NCBI RefSeq assembly: GCF_009002475.1 | Contig: NZ_AP019860.1 | Coordinates: 4,774,001 to 4,838,000, forward strand | Source of the DNA: Candidatus Uabimicrobium amorphum | GTDB taxonomy: Bacteria; Planctomycetota; Uabimicrobiia; Uabimicrobiales; Uabimicrobiaceae | Direction of reading: 5' to 3' | DNA: 64,000 bases | In this document: piece after piece, positions 1-8,041 of the stretch | Layout: each line of letters opens with the position of its first letter | Position numbering within the stretch: position 1 is the stretch's first letter | Program-made: the position numbers and the translations under genes | The notes under the pieces: model-generated | What the model was told of the DNA's origin: nothing | Seen by the model: only the letters and a program-made list of their open reading frames with translations | Database searches by the model: none

Positions 1-63
1 GGCAATTTCTTGTGGCTTTTGTTGTGCAAACTCGCGTATGTATTGACAAAAATTTTTAACCAT
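1..63 (-). CDS. N-terminal fragment of a probable AMP-dependent acyl ligase (cut by left edge)
   Basis: An ATG at 61-63 on the minus strand overlaps the stop codon of the ammonia-lyase gene (GATGGTTAA), and the frame stays open to the window edge for 21 codons. The peptide runs MVKNFCQYIREF then AQQKPQEIA. This is the usual look of the first helix of adenylating enzymes (acyl-CoA synthetase or coumarate ligase type), where a phrase like 'A..KP..IA' precedes the first strand. Aryl-polyene clusters carry an AMP-ligase that activates the cinnamate-type product of the ammonia-lyase, so the position fits. Only 21 residues are visible, so the family is inferred mainly from context. Confidence 0.45.
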   Translation of the reverse strand, partial: MVKNFCQYIREFAQQKPQEIA

Positions 64-1603
64 CTTCATATCCTGCTAAAAGAAAATCCGCAACAGCATT
101 TATTTCAAAATCCATAGGTCTATCGTCCTCTAGAACAGGACTAACATTGCGGATTTGTCGATAAAAATCTAGGGAGTTTGAAGAAATACCATGTTGCCCT
201 CTAATATCAATTGCTTGTGCCGCTGCCAGGCTTTGGATGGCAAGTATTTTGGCAATGAGTGTTGCGATGTGATCTAAATCACGCGCGGCAATAGTCCCCA
301 TGCTCACTTTGTCCTGGTTGTTATTTTCGGTAACTCGGGAGAAAATACTCGCGGCTGTGGTGTTGCGTAGAACTTCGGCGGTGAGCGCTGATACGGTGAT
401 TTGCATTCCCTTAAATCCATGGTTAATGCCGCTATTGCTTCTCACCAAGTTCGCCGGAAGCATTTGCGAAAGTTTTTCATCTACCAGTAGTGCCATTTGT
501 TTGTCGGCTAAGTCCGCGAGATGTGAAACTGCAATTTTCATACTATCGGCGGCCTGGGCAATATACCCTCCGTAGAAATTACCACCGAGGAGTATCGTTT
601 CCTCCTCGTGAAAAATAAGTGGGTTATCAGTAACGGAGTTTAACTCGATTTCCGTCCACTTTTCGGCGATCGCCAGGCTGTCGCGGACCACACCGATAAT
701 TTGCGGGGCACAGCGCAAAGAGTAAACATTTTGAATGGCAAAAGGCAAGAGCTGCTTGCGATTTTCCTTGAGATTTTGCGCCGCTTCCTGGCGGTAATCG
801 GTGAGAAAAGTACTTCCTTCTAAATCGTTGTCTATGCGCCGTGCTGTATATATTTGTCCGCGAAAGGGTTTTACGTTGTGGATACGCTTATCAAAAGCTT
901 CGCGTTTTCCACTGAGGACCTGTATACAAATAGCGGTTAATTTTTCGGCGATGGAACATAAGCGACGAATCTTGTACAGTGACAATGCCAGTACCCCGGT
1001 CATTACCGATGTACCATTGATAATCGCCAAACCTTCTTTGGGAAACAGTTCCATGGGAGTAATATTACGGTTGCGCAGTACCTCTTGTGCGGGAACTACC
1101 TTGCCGTTTTCGATGACACGTCCGCTACCTTCCATCACTGCCGCAATGTAAGCGAGTGGTGTCAGGTCTCCCGAAGCTCCTACAGAGCCTTGTTGCGGAA
1201 TGTAGGGAATCACTCGTTTGCTGATGAGTTGCTGTAGATTTTGTAGTAGCTCATAGCGAATGCCGGAGTGACCTTTGGCGAGACTGATGAGCCGCGCTGC
1301 CATAATGGCAATGGCTTGTTGGTCCGAAAAAGGTTCGCCGGTTCCGCATTGGTGATAACGTATTAAATTTTGTTGTAAGGTTTTGGCAAAGCTCTCCCCG
1401 ACAAACTCGCGACATGAATCACCAAAGCCTGTGGTGGTTCCGTAAACGGGAATATTTTTTTTTATTTGCTCCTGTAGAAAAAGAGCATTTGTTTTAATTT
1501 TTTCTACATATTGATGGCCATTGTGAAGTTCTAATACATCTTTGCCATGTGCCACTTTCACAACATCATTAAGGGCAACATTCTCGTCTTTTACCACAAC
1601 CAT
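56..1603 (-). CDS. Aromatic amino acid ammonia-lyase (HAL/TAL family, MIO enzyme)
   Basis: 515 residues, the normal length for the histidine/tyrosine ammonia-lyase family. It removes ammonia from an aromatic amino acid to give an arylacrylate. The MIO-forming triad is Ala143-Ser144-Gly145 within GSVGASGDLTPL, and the catalytic tyrosine is Tyr54 in YGTTTGFG. The pair that sets substrate choice reads Tyr83-His84 (RYHQCGTG). It is neither the Ser-His of classical HAL nor the Phe-Leu of PAL. Because the gene sits with a ketosynthase, a carrier protein and a ligase start, a tyrosine (or phenylalanine) lyase that supplies the aromatic starter of an aryl polyene is more likely than histidine degradation; no hut genes are near. 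Its ATG overlaps the ketosynthase stop (TAATG), suggesting translational coupling. Substrate is inferred, family is certain. Confidence 0.9.
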   Translation of the reverse strand: MVVVKDENVALNDVVKVAHGKDVLELHNGHQYVEKIKTNALFLQEQIKKNIPVYGTTTGFGDSCREFVGESFAKTLQQNLIRYHQCGTGEPFSDQQAIAIMAARLISLAKGHSGIRYELLQNLQQLISKRVIPYIPQQGSVGASGDLTPLAYIAAVMEGSGRVIENGKVVPAQEVLRNRNITPMELFPKEGLAIINGTSVMTGVLALSLYKIRRLCSIAEKLTAICIQVLSGKREAFDKRIHNVKPFRGQIYTARRIDNDLEGSTFLTDYRQEAAQNLKENRKQLLPFAIQNVYSLRCAPQIIGVVRDSLAIAEKWTEIELNSVTDNPLIFHEEETILLGGNFYGGYIAQAADSMKIAVSHLADLADKQMALLVDEKLSQMLPANLVRSNSGINHGFKGMQITVSALTAEVLRNTTAASIFSRVTENNNQDKVSMGTIAARDLDHIATLIAKILAIQSLAAAQAIDIRGQHGISSNSLDFYRQIRNVSPVLEDDRPMDFEINAVADFLLAGYEDG

Positions 1604-2811
1604 TATTCAAACCACTTTAAAATGATACAAGCATTGGTGCCGCCAAAACCAAAGGAATTCGACAATATAACGCGCGGTGCTTCGTAAACTGTTTTGTTGG
1701 TAACGTTGATTTTTGGTGCTTCATCTTCTTGCTCATGAAAATTAACACTAGGGGCAATAAAGCCATCGTGCATCATTGCCAGTGAGTAAATGATCTCCGA
1801 AGCGCCCGACATCCAGCATTCATGGCCGGTCATGGACTTTGTTGAGGAAACCAAAGGGCCATTTTCACCAAATATATTGTGAATGACCGAAGCCTCGACA
1901 CGATCTCCTACTGGTGTAGATGTCGCGTGAGCATTGATGTAGTCGATGTCTGCGATTTCGACGTCACTCATTTCAATCGCATCCAGTATACATCGCTGTG
2001 CCCCTTCTCCGGAAGGAACGGTTAGGTGACTACCATCGGAAGAAAAACTAAAGGCGACAATTTCCCCGTAAATTTTATGATTGTTTGCCTTGGCACGTTC
2101 TAAACTTTCTAGTACAACTATGGCTCCACCACCACCAGGAACAAGTCCGGTACGCCCTTTATCAAAAGGCCGCGAAGCCTGTTGCGGATCTGTGTAATCG
2201 GAAAAAGCACCCAATGCATCGAAACTTGACATCGATAGCCAATTCATTTCCTGAAAGCCACCAGAAATAACGGCTTGTTGCATGCCTGTTTGTATAAGGT
2301 TGTAGGCATAACCGATGGCATGAGCACCAGAAGCACATGCGGCGCTGGCAGTTAGACTCATACCACCACAACCAATCATTTCTGTTAAAACATTTGAACA
2401 AGCAGAGTTCATGGCTTTGTATGCAATATTGTCACAAAGTTTTTTCGTATCTTTGTACTTGTGGGTTTTGTGGAAAATTTCCTCTATGGGGTCTGACGCA
2501 CTATCATTTCCCACAACAACACCGACATCTTCACCGGCGAATTCGTCTTCGCTCCAGCCATTTTCTTCTAATACTTTTTTCCAGGTGAGTGCTGCATAAA
2601 ATGCCGCTTCACTCATTTTGGTTCTATCTAAACCATATGTATGGAGAATCGGTGGCAGTTTCGAAGTTAGCGAGGAGCGAAAACCGTTTTTGACACGCTC
2701 TTCGTCTATGTGCATACAGCCTTTCCCTTGTTGTAGAGATTGCGAAACCTCTGCAAAAGAATGCCCAAGATTTGATGTGATACCAACACCTGTAATTACA
2801 ACTCTGTTCAT
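1603..2811 (-). CDS. Beta-ketoacyl-ACP synthase (FabF-like, aryl-polyene type)
   Basis: 402 residues, a full-length condensing enzyme starting MNRVVITGVG. The Cys-His-His triad is complete: Cys159 in TASAACASGA, His295 in NAHATSTPVGD and His330 in KSMTGHECWMSGA. The C-terminal glycine-rich stretch NSFGFGGTNA is typical. It would catalyse decarboxylative condensation of malonyl-ACP with the growing chain on the carrier protein encoded just upstream. Start and stop codons overlap on both sides (TAATG with the ACP gene and with the lyase gene), so the three are probably translated as a unit. It lacks the usual primary fatty-acid synthesis neighbours (fabD, fabG, fabH), and pairing with an ammonia-lyase and a C45 acyltransferase argues for a pigment ketosynthase rather than housekeeping FabF. 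Confidence 0.9.
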   Translation of the reverse strand: MNRVVITGVGITSNLGHSFAEVSQSLQQGKGCMHIDEERVKNGFRSSLTSKLPPILHTYGLDRTKMSEAAFYAALTWKKVLEENGWSEDEFAGEDVGVVVGNDSASDPIEEIFHKTHKYKDTKKLCDNIAYKAMNSACSNVLTEMIGCGGMSLTASAACASGAHAIGYAYNLIQTGMQQAVISGGFQEMNWLSMSSFDALGAFSDYTDPQQASRPFDKGRTGLVPGGGGAIVVLESLERAKANNHKIYGEIVAFSFSSDGSHLTVPSGEGAQRCILDAIEMSDVEIADIDYINAHATSTPVGDRVEASVIHNIFGENGPLVSSTKSMTGHECWMSGASEIIYSLAMMHDGFIAPSVNFHEQEDEAPKINVTNKTVYEAPRVILSNSFGFGGTNACIILKWFE

Positions 2812-3098
2812 TAGCTTTGTGTGGCTCCCTGTTGTTCTTTGACCATTTTTTGATTTTCCAAAATAAAATGTACAATGTCCTCTATTGTTCGCAATTCTTT
2901 CGCTCTTTCTTCTTGGGCGCGAAATGCAAAAAGTTTTTCCAAGGCGACAATCAAATCCACAGCGTCAAGACTGTCTAGTTCTAAATCTTCAAACAAATGT
3001 GCTTGTGGTTGCAGATCTTCGTTTTCTATTTCGAACTCTTCATGTAGAATTCCACATACTTTTTCGAGGATTTCCTCGTGTGACATTTCCTTATCCAT
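2811..3098 (-). CDS. Acyl carrier protein
   Basis: 95 residues, acidic, with the phosphopantetheine attachment motif DSLDAVDLI; the modified serine is Ser43. The fold regions around it (FEDLELDSLDAVDLIVALEK) match the ACP consensus. The C-terminal tail after the third helix is somewhat long (IVHFILENQKMVKEQQ). It lies one base downstream of the C45 protein gene, and its stop overlaps the ketosynthase ATG. It is presumably the dedicated carrier on which the aryl-polyene chain is built. It differs from a housekeeping AcpP by the unusual stretch FRAQEERAKELRTIE between helices. Confidence 0.92.
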   Translation of the reverse strand: MDKEMSHEEILEKVCGILHEEFEIENEDLQPQAHLFEDLELDSLDAVDLIVALEKLFAFRAQEERAKELRTIEDIVHFILENQKMVKEQQGATQS

Positions 3099-3099
3099 A

Positions 3100-4785
3100 T
3101 TATTGGTCTCCGACTTTTTTGATACGTGTTTTTATGTCGCTAATCCACTCTCCGTAAGGGTGATTCTTAAGCGCTTTTTGCCATTTTTTACGTGCTTCTT
3201 TATAGCGTTTGTGTTGGAAATCTAAGTCTCCTGCGGCAACCATTGTCAAAAAATGTTGTGGATTCACTTCGTGCATTTCTGCAACGATTTTCTCCAGTTG
3301 CCCTTTTTTTTGTTTCCATAGACGAACATTTTGCCGCCAGGAGACAAGTTGTGAAACTTTTTCAGGAGAAACAAGTGGATCAGCGTCTATGATCTGTTCA
3401 TCCAAAATAAAACTTTTTTGCGGTTGCTGTGTAAAAATATCGTTAATGGAAATAGGTAAGTAACGTCCGGATTGGTTAGGACCACTGTTTATCCATAAAA
3501 TTCCGGCGGTTAAATCAAAAATAACCGAGTGCGAACATATGCTAGGATTGATCGAGTGGAGGTGGCTTAGTCCAATTTGTTCATTATTTTTTAATTTTGT
3601 ATCGCGTAGTATGGAAGCCGCGACTTGGGGATCGATTTTCCCGTAAGAATTTTTGATGAGTTCACGCATGCGTTCTAATCTTTTTGGCGAACTTCCTTCG
3701 CGAACAAAAATCTGATGATTGTGATGTGAAGCGAACTCTTTGGCAAAAAAGTGATTGGCGCAAACAATGGCTTGCGAAAAATGTTTTGCGCGACGCATGC
3801 GCGTTATACTAGGACTCTTTTCAATAATGACCACTTCGTTTGTTTTACCATCACCAATGAGAAACGATTCGGAAACATAGGTGCTGCTTTTTTTTAAAAT
3901 AGATGCTGCTTCAGAGATATTTTTTGCGTGCTGCAAAATTTTACGCACCACAATAGTAACGGGTGTTGCTTTCCATTTTACATGATCAGATTTTCCGGCG
4001 TTGATGGTCACCGCTAATTTATATTTGTTGACTCCAGAAACTGCTCCGCTCATTCCTGGCCAGCTTACGGATAGAAAAGGTATGCCTTTATCGGGAATCA
4101 CAACCTGTACGATTTTAAAGCGGTCGAAGACATCTCCTATTTCAAAATCAAAATTGCGTCCGATAATTAAATTTCCGTTTGTGGTACTTTCGCCCCATGC
4201 GGCAAAAGAAGTGCATCCTTGTAGTGACAATACGTTTTCTAAAACGCGATGCCCTGTGTCATGAGCCGCTTGGTAATTTAGCGCACGAAAATACGACGAA
4301 CCCAACTCGGGATGTTTATCGGGAACCGCTAGCGAGTATCCGTAGACTTCCTGTAGTATGTCATTCGAGAAGTATTGTTGTAAATCAGAGTAGATGACAT
4401 AGCCTACTTTGCGGAACATCCATATCAAGGAAGTGTTTCCGACAATTTCTTCCACGCGTTGTAGTAGGGCGTCTTCTAATTTAGGAGCAATTTGTCCGAC
4501 GAGTTTGCCCGAAGTGTAACCTACGGTGAACGGGTCGCCCTTCGCCATGAGAAATAGTAGATTTTGTTCGCGTTTACTCCACGAATTGGCAAGTTGGCTA
4601 TGCGTCTCGTGAACTTGAACTTTTTGTAAAGAGGCTAACCTTTGTTCTAAGTTGTCGATGTGCGGGGGAGTGTATTCAAAAAGTTCTTCGACGAAGGCGA
4701 AAAAGATACACAACAAAACACACACGCTAGTAAAAAAGTATAGTAATCTTCGTAGTATGGTGCGCCACTTTTTTTTAGGGGCCAT
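3100..4785 (-). CDS. C45-type acyltransferase/peptidase with N-terminal membrane anchor
   Basis: 561 residues. Residues about 12-31 form one membrane segment (LLYFFTSVCVLLCIFFAF). The body resembles the C45 (acyl-CoA:6-aminopenicillanate acyltransferase) branch of Ntn hydrolases: QGCTSFAAWG at Cys191, a candidate autoproteolytic nucleophile, followed by the family hallmark GRNFDFEIG (210-217). The last 90 residues contain a TPR-like helix pair (HKRYKEARKKWQKALKNHP). Members of this family recur in flexirubin/aryl-polyene clusters of Bacteroidota, where they are proposed to process or transfer acyl chains. Its start overlaps the deacetylase gene stop by 11 bases. The exact reaction is unknown, and activity as an amidase is an alternative. 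Confidence 0.8.
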   Translation of the reverse strand: MAPKKKWRTILRRLLYFFTSVCVLLCIFFAFVEELFEYTPPHIDNLEQRLASLQKVQVHETHSQLANSWSKREQNLLFLMAKGDPFTVGYTSGKLVGQIAPKLEDALLQRVEEIVGNTSLIWMFRKVGYVIYSDLQQYFSNDILQEVYGYSLAVPDKHPELGSSYFRALNYQAAHDTGHRVLENVLSLQGCTSFAAWGESTTNGNLIIGRNFDFEIGDVFDRFKIVQVVIPDKGIPFLSVSWPGMSGAVSGVNKYKLAVTINAGKSDHVKWKATPVTIVVRKILQHAKNISEAASILKKSSTYVSESFLIGDGKTNEVVIIEKSPSITRMRRAKHFSQAIVCANHFFAKEFASHHNHQIFVREGSSPKRLERMRELIKNSYGKIDPQVAASILRDTKLKNNEQIGLSHLHSINPSICSHSVIFDLTAGILWINSGPNQSGRYLPISINDIFTQQPQKSFILDEQIIDADPLVSPEKVSQLVSWRQNVRLWKQKKGQLEKIVAEMHEVNPQHFLTMVAAGDLDFQHKRYKEARKKWQKALKNHPYGEWISDIKTRIKKVGDQ

Positions 4786-5551
4786 TTGTTAACTCCAGGT
4801 AATGATCTAAAGAGACAACATCGCTTTTGTTTTGTAGGGCATTAAAAAAAATATCTAGTTCTTCGAGCAATTGTTTTTTGGAAAATTCCGTGTAGTTTTC
4901 AGGCATTTTTCCGTGAAATAGAACAACGCCACCTTTATCTACTGTTTTTAAAAGGCGTTTCGCCAGATTTTCCGTACGGCGATTGCCAAAATCAAGGGCG
5001 CGAATATCAAAAAGTATAAGTTCATAGCCGCCACTTTGCAATACTTTTGCCAAATGTGGTGACATTAAAGCATAAGGTGGACGAAACCATTTCTTTTTTA
5101 TGTACGGTTCGCAAGCACGGTGCGTTTTTGTAAACTCTTGTTCCCAACCACGACGCAACATAAAATTTAACCACGGCACATGGCGGTAGCTGTGATGCGC
5201 AATCGTATGTCCACGATCACAGATTTCCTTAATCAAATGTGGGTATTCGCTGGCATCGCGGCCAATGACAAAAAATGTTGCCTGAAAATGGTACTTGCCG
5301 AGCAATTGAAGTAAATCAGGCGTCAAGTTCGGGTGTGGGCCATCATCAATGGTCAATACTATTTTGCCAGGGATGCGTTTGCGCGGAATACCGTCGATGA
5401 AAACACGCGAACGCAGATAAAAAACGCCTATATTTAATATTATGAACCACAAAATGAATATCAAAAAGTAGTATGTGGTGTTATTTATGGCAGCAGCCAC
5501 GACAATCAATAACAATGAGAACAAGTGGAATCGTTTCACTTTTGCGCCCAA
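4775..5551 (-). CDS. Polysaccharide deacetylase family protein (NodB domain, membrane-anchored)
   Basis: 258 residues. Two hydrophobic segments at about 9-47 precede a NodB homology domain. Motif 1 is TIDDGPH (67-73, Asp69/Asp70), motif 2 is HHSYRH (119-124, metal-binding histidines), and the later RPPYALMSPH and FDIRALDFG stretches give the remaining family motifs. It would remove N- or O-acyl groups from an envelope glycan or lipid on the outer face of the membrane. It is embedded in the aryl-polyene-type operon, overlapping the C45 gene by 11 bases and the acyltransferase gene by 16 bases. In similar clusters such genes are common, but the substrate is unproven. Confidence 0.85.
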   Translation of the reverse strand: MGAKVKRFHLFSLLLIVVAAAINNTTYYFLIFILWFIILNIGVFYLRSRVFIDGIPRKRIPGKIVLTIDDGPHPNLTPDLLQLLGKYHFQATFFVIGRDASEYPHLIKEICDRGHTIAHHSYRHVPWLNFMLRRGWEQEFTKTHRACEPYIKKKWFRPPYALMSPHLAKVLQSGGYELILFDIRALDFGNRRTENLAKRLLKTVDKGGVVLFHGKMPENYTEFSKKQLLEELDIFFNALQNKSDVVSLDHYLELTNGP

Positions 5552-6435
5552 AAGTCGTAAAAATTAAACCATTGTTCGGGATATTTCACCAGATTTTTTT
5601 CGGTAAAATCAATGTATTTTTGCAACCAACTCTTCAGTTGTTCTTCACGCGTATATTTTTTGTCCCACACACATTGCAGTGGTTCACTGCATACAACTTT
5701 ATAGGCATTCCATTTTGTTTTTACGACGCTAACAAAGCAAATTTTTTTGCCAAGCGTCGCCGAAAGAATATAAGGCCCCACGGGAAAGTGCGCGTCTTTA
5801 CCGAGAAATTCACCGACAGAAGTACGCATTTTGCCAAAGTAACGATCCCCATGCATGGCGACTATTTTGTCTTCTTGGAGGCGGTTTTTAATTTGAAACA
5901 AACTATCGTGCTGCGCGTCTAGGGAAATGATTGACACAAAATTATCTGCCTTTTGCCGCAGCATCTTTTGCAAAAAGTCTCCGGCAACCACCGACATCGC
6001 TACGTGAGTGTGGATGTCTTTTTTGTCCTTTAGAATCGATAAGCCCGCTTCCCAGTTTCCCAAATGCGAACCGAGGATAATACCTCCTGATTTTTCTAAA
6101 CTCTCCAAGTAATCGGTTCCATGAGCTTCGAGGTGAAATTTGATGCCAAAAAATACCGCAACGCGATCTATCAATACCTGGCCAAACACAAAAATGCGTT
6201 TGAAGGGAAAAAATAAACCGAGTTTTTGTTTGTCGCTTTGTTCCCAGTTTTCATAGATCTTGCGCAATTGCGCAGTAGATCGACGACTTTTGGGGCGAAA
6301 CATATAGTAGTAGCAACACACAAAAAACAATAGCCCATAGGCAAAACGCAGTCCAAAAAGGCGTAGACTGTAGATGAATATCTTATAACCCAAAGGTGTC
6401 CCGTATGATTTACCATCCCATTTTTGTTGCTGCAT
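5536..6435 (-). CDS. LpxL/HtrB-like lysophospholipid acyltransferase
   Basis: About 299 residues with the acyltransferase block SHLGNWEAG (His-x4-Glu catalytic motif) and the second block HGDRYFGKM, as in lipid A late acyltransferases. A hydrophobic N-terminal segment (FAYGLLFFVCCYYYMF) anchors it to the membrane. It is the first gene of the leftward operon and would transfer an acyl (possibly polyene) chain to a membrane lipid. An ATG at 6453 is in frame, but GAGGA (in ATCGAGGAACGGCAAATG) lies seven bases before the ATG at 6435, so the inner start is preferred. Flexirubin and aryl-polyene clusters usually contain such an acyltransferase, which supports the assignment of the whole operon. Confidence 0.85.
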   Translation of the reverse strand: MQQQKWDGKSYGTPLGYKIFIYSLRLFGLRFAYGLLFFVCCYYYMFRPKSRRSTAQLRKIYENWEQSDKQKLGLFFPFKRIFVFGQVLIDRVAVFFGIKFHLEAHGTDYLESLEKSGGIILGSHLGNWEAGLSILKDKKDIHTHVAMSVVAGDFLQKMLRQKADNFVSIISLDAQHDSLFQIKNRLQEDKIVAMHGDRYFGKMRTSVGEFLGKDAHFPVGPYILSATLGKKICFVSVVKTKWNAYKVVCSEPLQCVWDKKYTREEQLKSWLQKYIDFTEKNLVKYPEQWFNFYDFWAQK

Positions 6436-6453
6436 TTGCCGTTCCTCGATCAT

Positions 6454-6935
6454 AATGGAAAATATTTTATACTATTGCTCAGCTATTTGCGGTGAATATT
6501 TTACAATATTTTGCGACGGTTGGTAATAGAATTTCGGATTTTTCATTTGATTCTATGTGTTTGAAGTGCAATTTGGGGTCTGGATTTTTTTGGATACGAA
6601 TCTGGTTGTGGAGGCACCACAGCACTATCATGCTTCTACGCTGAAGGAATATTTGAAAATCAATATTAAAAATGTGGGTTTTTGCATCTTTTTTTGTCTA
6701 TAAGTTGTTCTTTTTGTTTTTAGAAATTATGGTTTTTATACTTTTGTGATAATTTTATTTTTTATAGTTTTGATATGGATTTTTAGTAAGGATTTGCTTA
6801 AGATTGTAATATGGTCTTAAATAGCCATTTTGTACTATTATATGTTTGTAGTATATTAAGGCTCTAAAAAGGAAATGCTACACCATAAAACTTAATAAGG
6901 TATACTCGATAAAATTTCTAGAATAAGGAGTACAT
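6454..6935. other. Intergenic region between divergent genes; no gene recognised
   Basis: About 480 bases of very AT-rich sequence separating the leftward aryl-polyene-type operon from the rightward PEP-CTERM gene. It must hold promoters for both directions, but no pair of elements stands out enough to call. A clear ribosome binding site (AAGGAG, 6925-6930) precedes the PEP-CTERM start. A short open stretch around 6580-6690 reads like protein in one frame but has no start and is bounded by stops. Confidence 0.4.
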
Positions 6936-7598
6936 ATGCGAAAAATAGCTATATTTTCTATCATAATGATGGCGAACTTCTGCTGGGCAACTTCTATCCA
7001 AATAGATCCTGCAGGTGCCACTTTTGAAAATGGAGCCTCTGGTGGTTTTACAACTATTCCCTCTGGTACAGTTATCACTAGCCTTGAGGTCGAATTTACA
7101 GGGGATTTTGCTACTCTAACCAATACTACAGGTTCTGGTGGTGGCGGTTTAGCTGGCTTTGAAACTGTCATAACACAGGGATCTGGTGAAGGATTAATAT
7201 GGAGAGTTAACGGACAAACTTTAACCAATCTTGCAGATGATGGTAACCTGATAGTTCGTTTTAACCAAGTAGGAACTACAAACGGTGTATTCCAAGTCTT
7301 CGAATCGGGCCCTGTGAATATCGAAAATTCTATAACTATAGACGGTATCGACTTAACAGGACGTGACGCCAACGACATTAATGATCTTCTTCAAGCGATT
7401 GTTGATGACAGTAATGTTCTTGTTGCCCAGCTTCAAATAGACTCTGACCAAATCTTTGGTAATTTTGCTACTGACAGGCTTGTTAACCTTGGGAGCGCAA
7501 CAGTTTTAGGGATATCTGCGGCTGTTCCCGAACCTTCAACTTACATTGCGATGTTGTTAGGGTTCTCTTTACTCATCGGATACCGCCGCAAAAAGTAG
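6936..7598 (+). CDS. Secreted PEP-CTERM sorting-domain protein
   Basis: 220 residues. A signal peptide (MRKIAIFSIIMMANFCWA) is followed by a Gly/Ser/Thr-rich, low-lysine mature region. The C-terminal end has the full PEP-CTERM signal: VPEPST, a hydrophobic helix (AMLLGFSLLIG) and the basic end YRRKK. Such proteins are cleaved by an exosortase (EpsH/XrtA type) and usually go to the outer surface or exopolysaccharide matrix. The SD AAGGAG is well placed before the ATG. No exosortase gene is in the window. The mature domain is not recognised. It is monocistronic, ending in a strong hairpin. Confidence 0.85.
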   Translation: MRKIAIFSIIMMANFCWATSIQIDPAGATFENGASGGFTTIPSGTVITSLEVEFTGDFATLTNTTGSGGGGLAGFETVITQGSGEGLIWRVNGQTLTNLADDGNLIVRFNQVGTTNGVFQVFESGPVNIENSITIDGIDLTGRDANDINDLLQAIVDDSNVLVAQLQIDSDQIFGNFATDRLVNLGSATVLGISAAVPEPSTYIAMLLGFSLLIGYRRKK

Positions 7599-7610
7599 TT
7601 ACAATGCCGC

Positions 7611-7639
7611 TTTGATTGCTAGTTGCCCTAGCAATCAAA
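7611..7639 (+). terminator. Perfect 12-bp hairpin after the PEP-CTERM gene
   Basis: TTTGATTGCTAG (7611-7622), loop TTGCC, then its exact complement (7628-7639), 12 bases after the stop codon. There is no long T run, so it may act as a weak terminator or as an mRNA-stabilising end. Confidence 0.6.
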
Positions 7640-7795
7640 ACTAACCTCAAATTTATTTCCTCTTAAGCAGTCCCATTCAATATTTCCTCCACAAACTTTA
7701 AAAATTCATCGCCAAGTATCTACGCAAATGTTTATAATGTAGGTAACAATGTGTTACAACAAAACACTGTAAAATTTGCAAAACAAATCTTTTGT

Positions 7796-8026
7796 TAGGG
7801 CGTGTCATCAATTAGTTAAACTCATCAAATGTAGAGAAAATATACACATAGTGTCATTCCTGGCTTGACCATGAATCCACAAATAAAAGTGCCAAACGCA
7901 ATAAAGACAAGCTTTTTTTCTTGCATGAAAAATTTTTCTTTCGTTGTTACTTAAGAAGCGTGGATCCCGCATCAAGTGCGGGATGACACTGTAAGGAAAG
8001 TATTTCTTTAATTGATGACATCCCAT
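7796..8026. mobile_element. MITE-like element with terminal inverted repeats
   Basis: The left end reads TAGGGCGTGTCATCAATTA (7796 on). The right end (8010-8024) is TAATTGATGACATCCC, which is the inverse of the left end with small differences. The element sits just upstream of the aldehyde dehydrogenase gene and contains one copy of the dispersed TGTCAT...ATGACA repeat. No transposase is present. A TA follows or abuts each end, as for mariner/IS630-type targets, but only the left one is exact. Read as a non-autonomous element. Confidence 0.45.
7852..7988. repeat. Dispersed TGTCAT...ATGACA repeat, enlarged copy
   Basis: It begins TGTCATTCCTGGCTTGACCA and ends GATCCCGCATCAAGTGCGGG then ATGACA. 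The two end hairpins match the 82-bp core seen at 9688, 24226 and 43770, but this copy carries a longer, unrelated middle (137 bases in all). Confidence 0.75.
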
Positions 8027-8041
8027 AGATAGGTGGATAAA

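Noticed and set aside
300..575. Plus-strand open frame inside the ammonia-lyase gene
   Set aside because: It lies wholly opposite a gene with intact catalytic motifs and has no recognisable domain; the same holds for other antisense frames, for example 801-1151 and 23078-23491.
6580..6690. Open stretch reading FLDTNLVVEAPQHYH, reminiscent of a PIN-domain start
   Set aside because: No start codon or ribosome site, no continuation of the PIN motifs, and surrounding AT-rich noise; too short to support a pseudogene.
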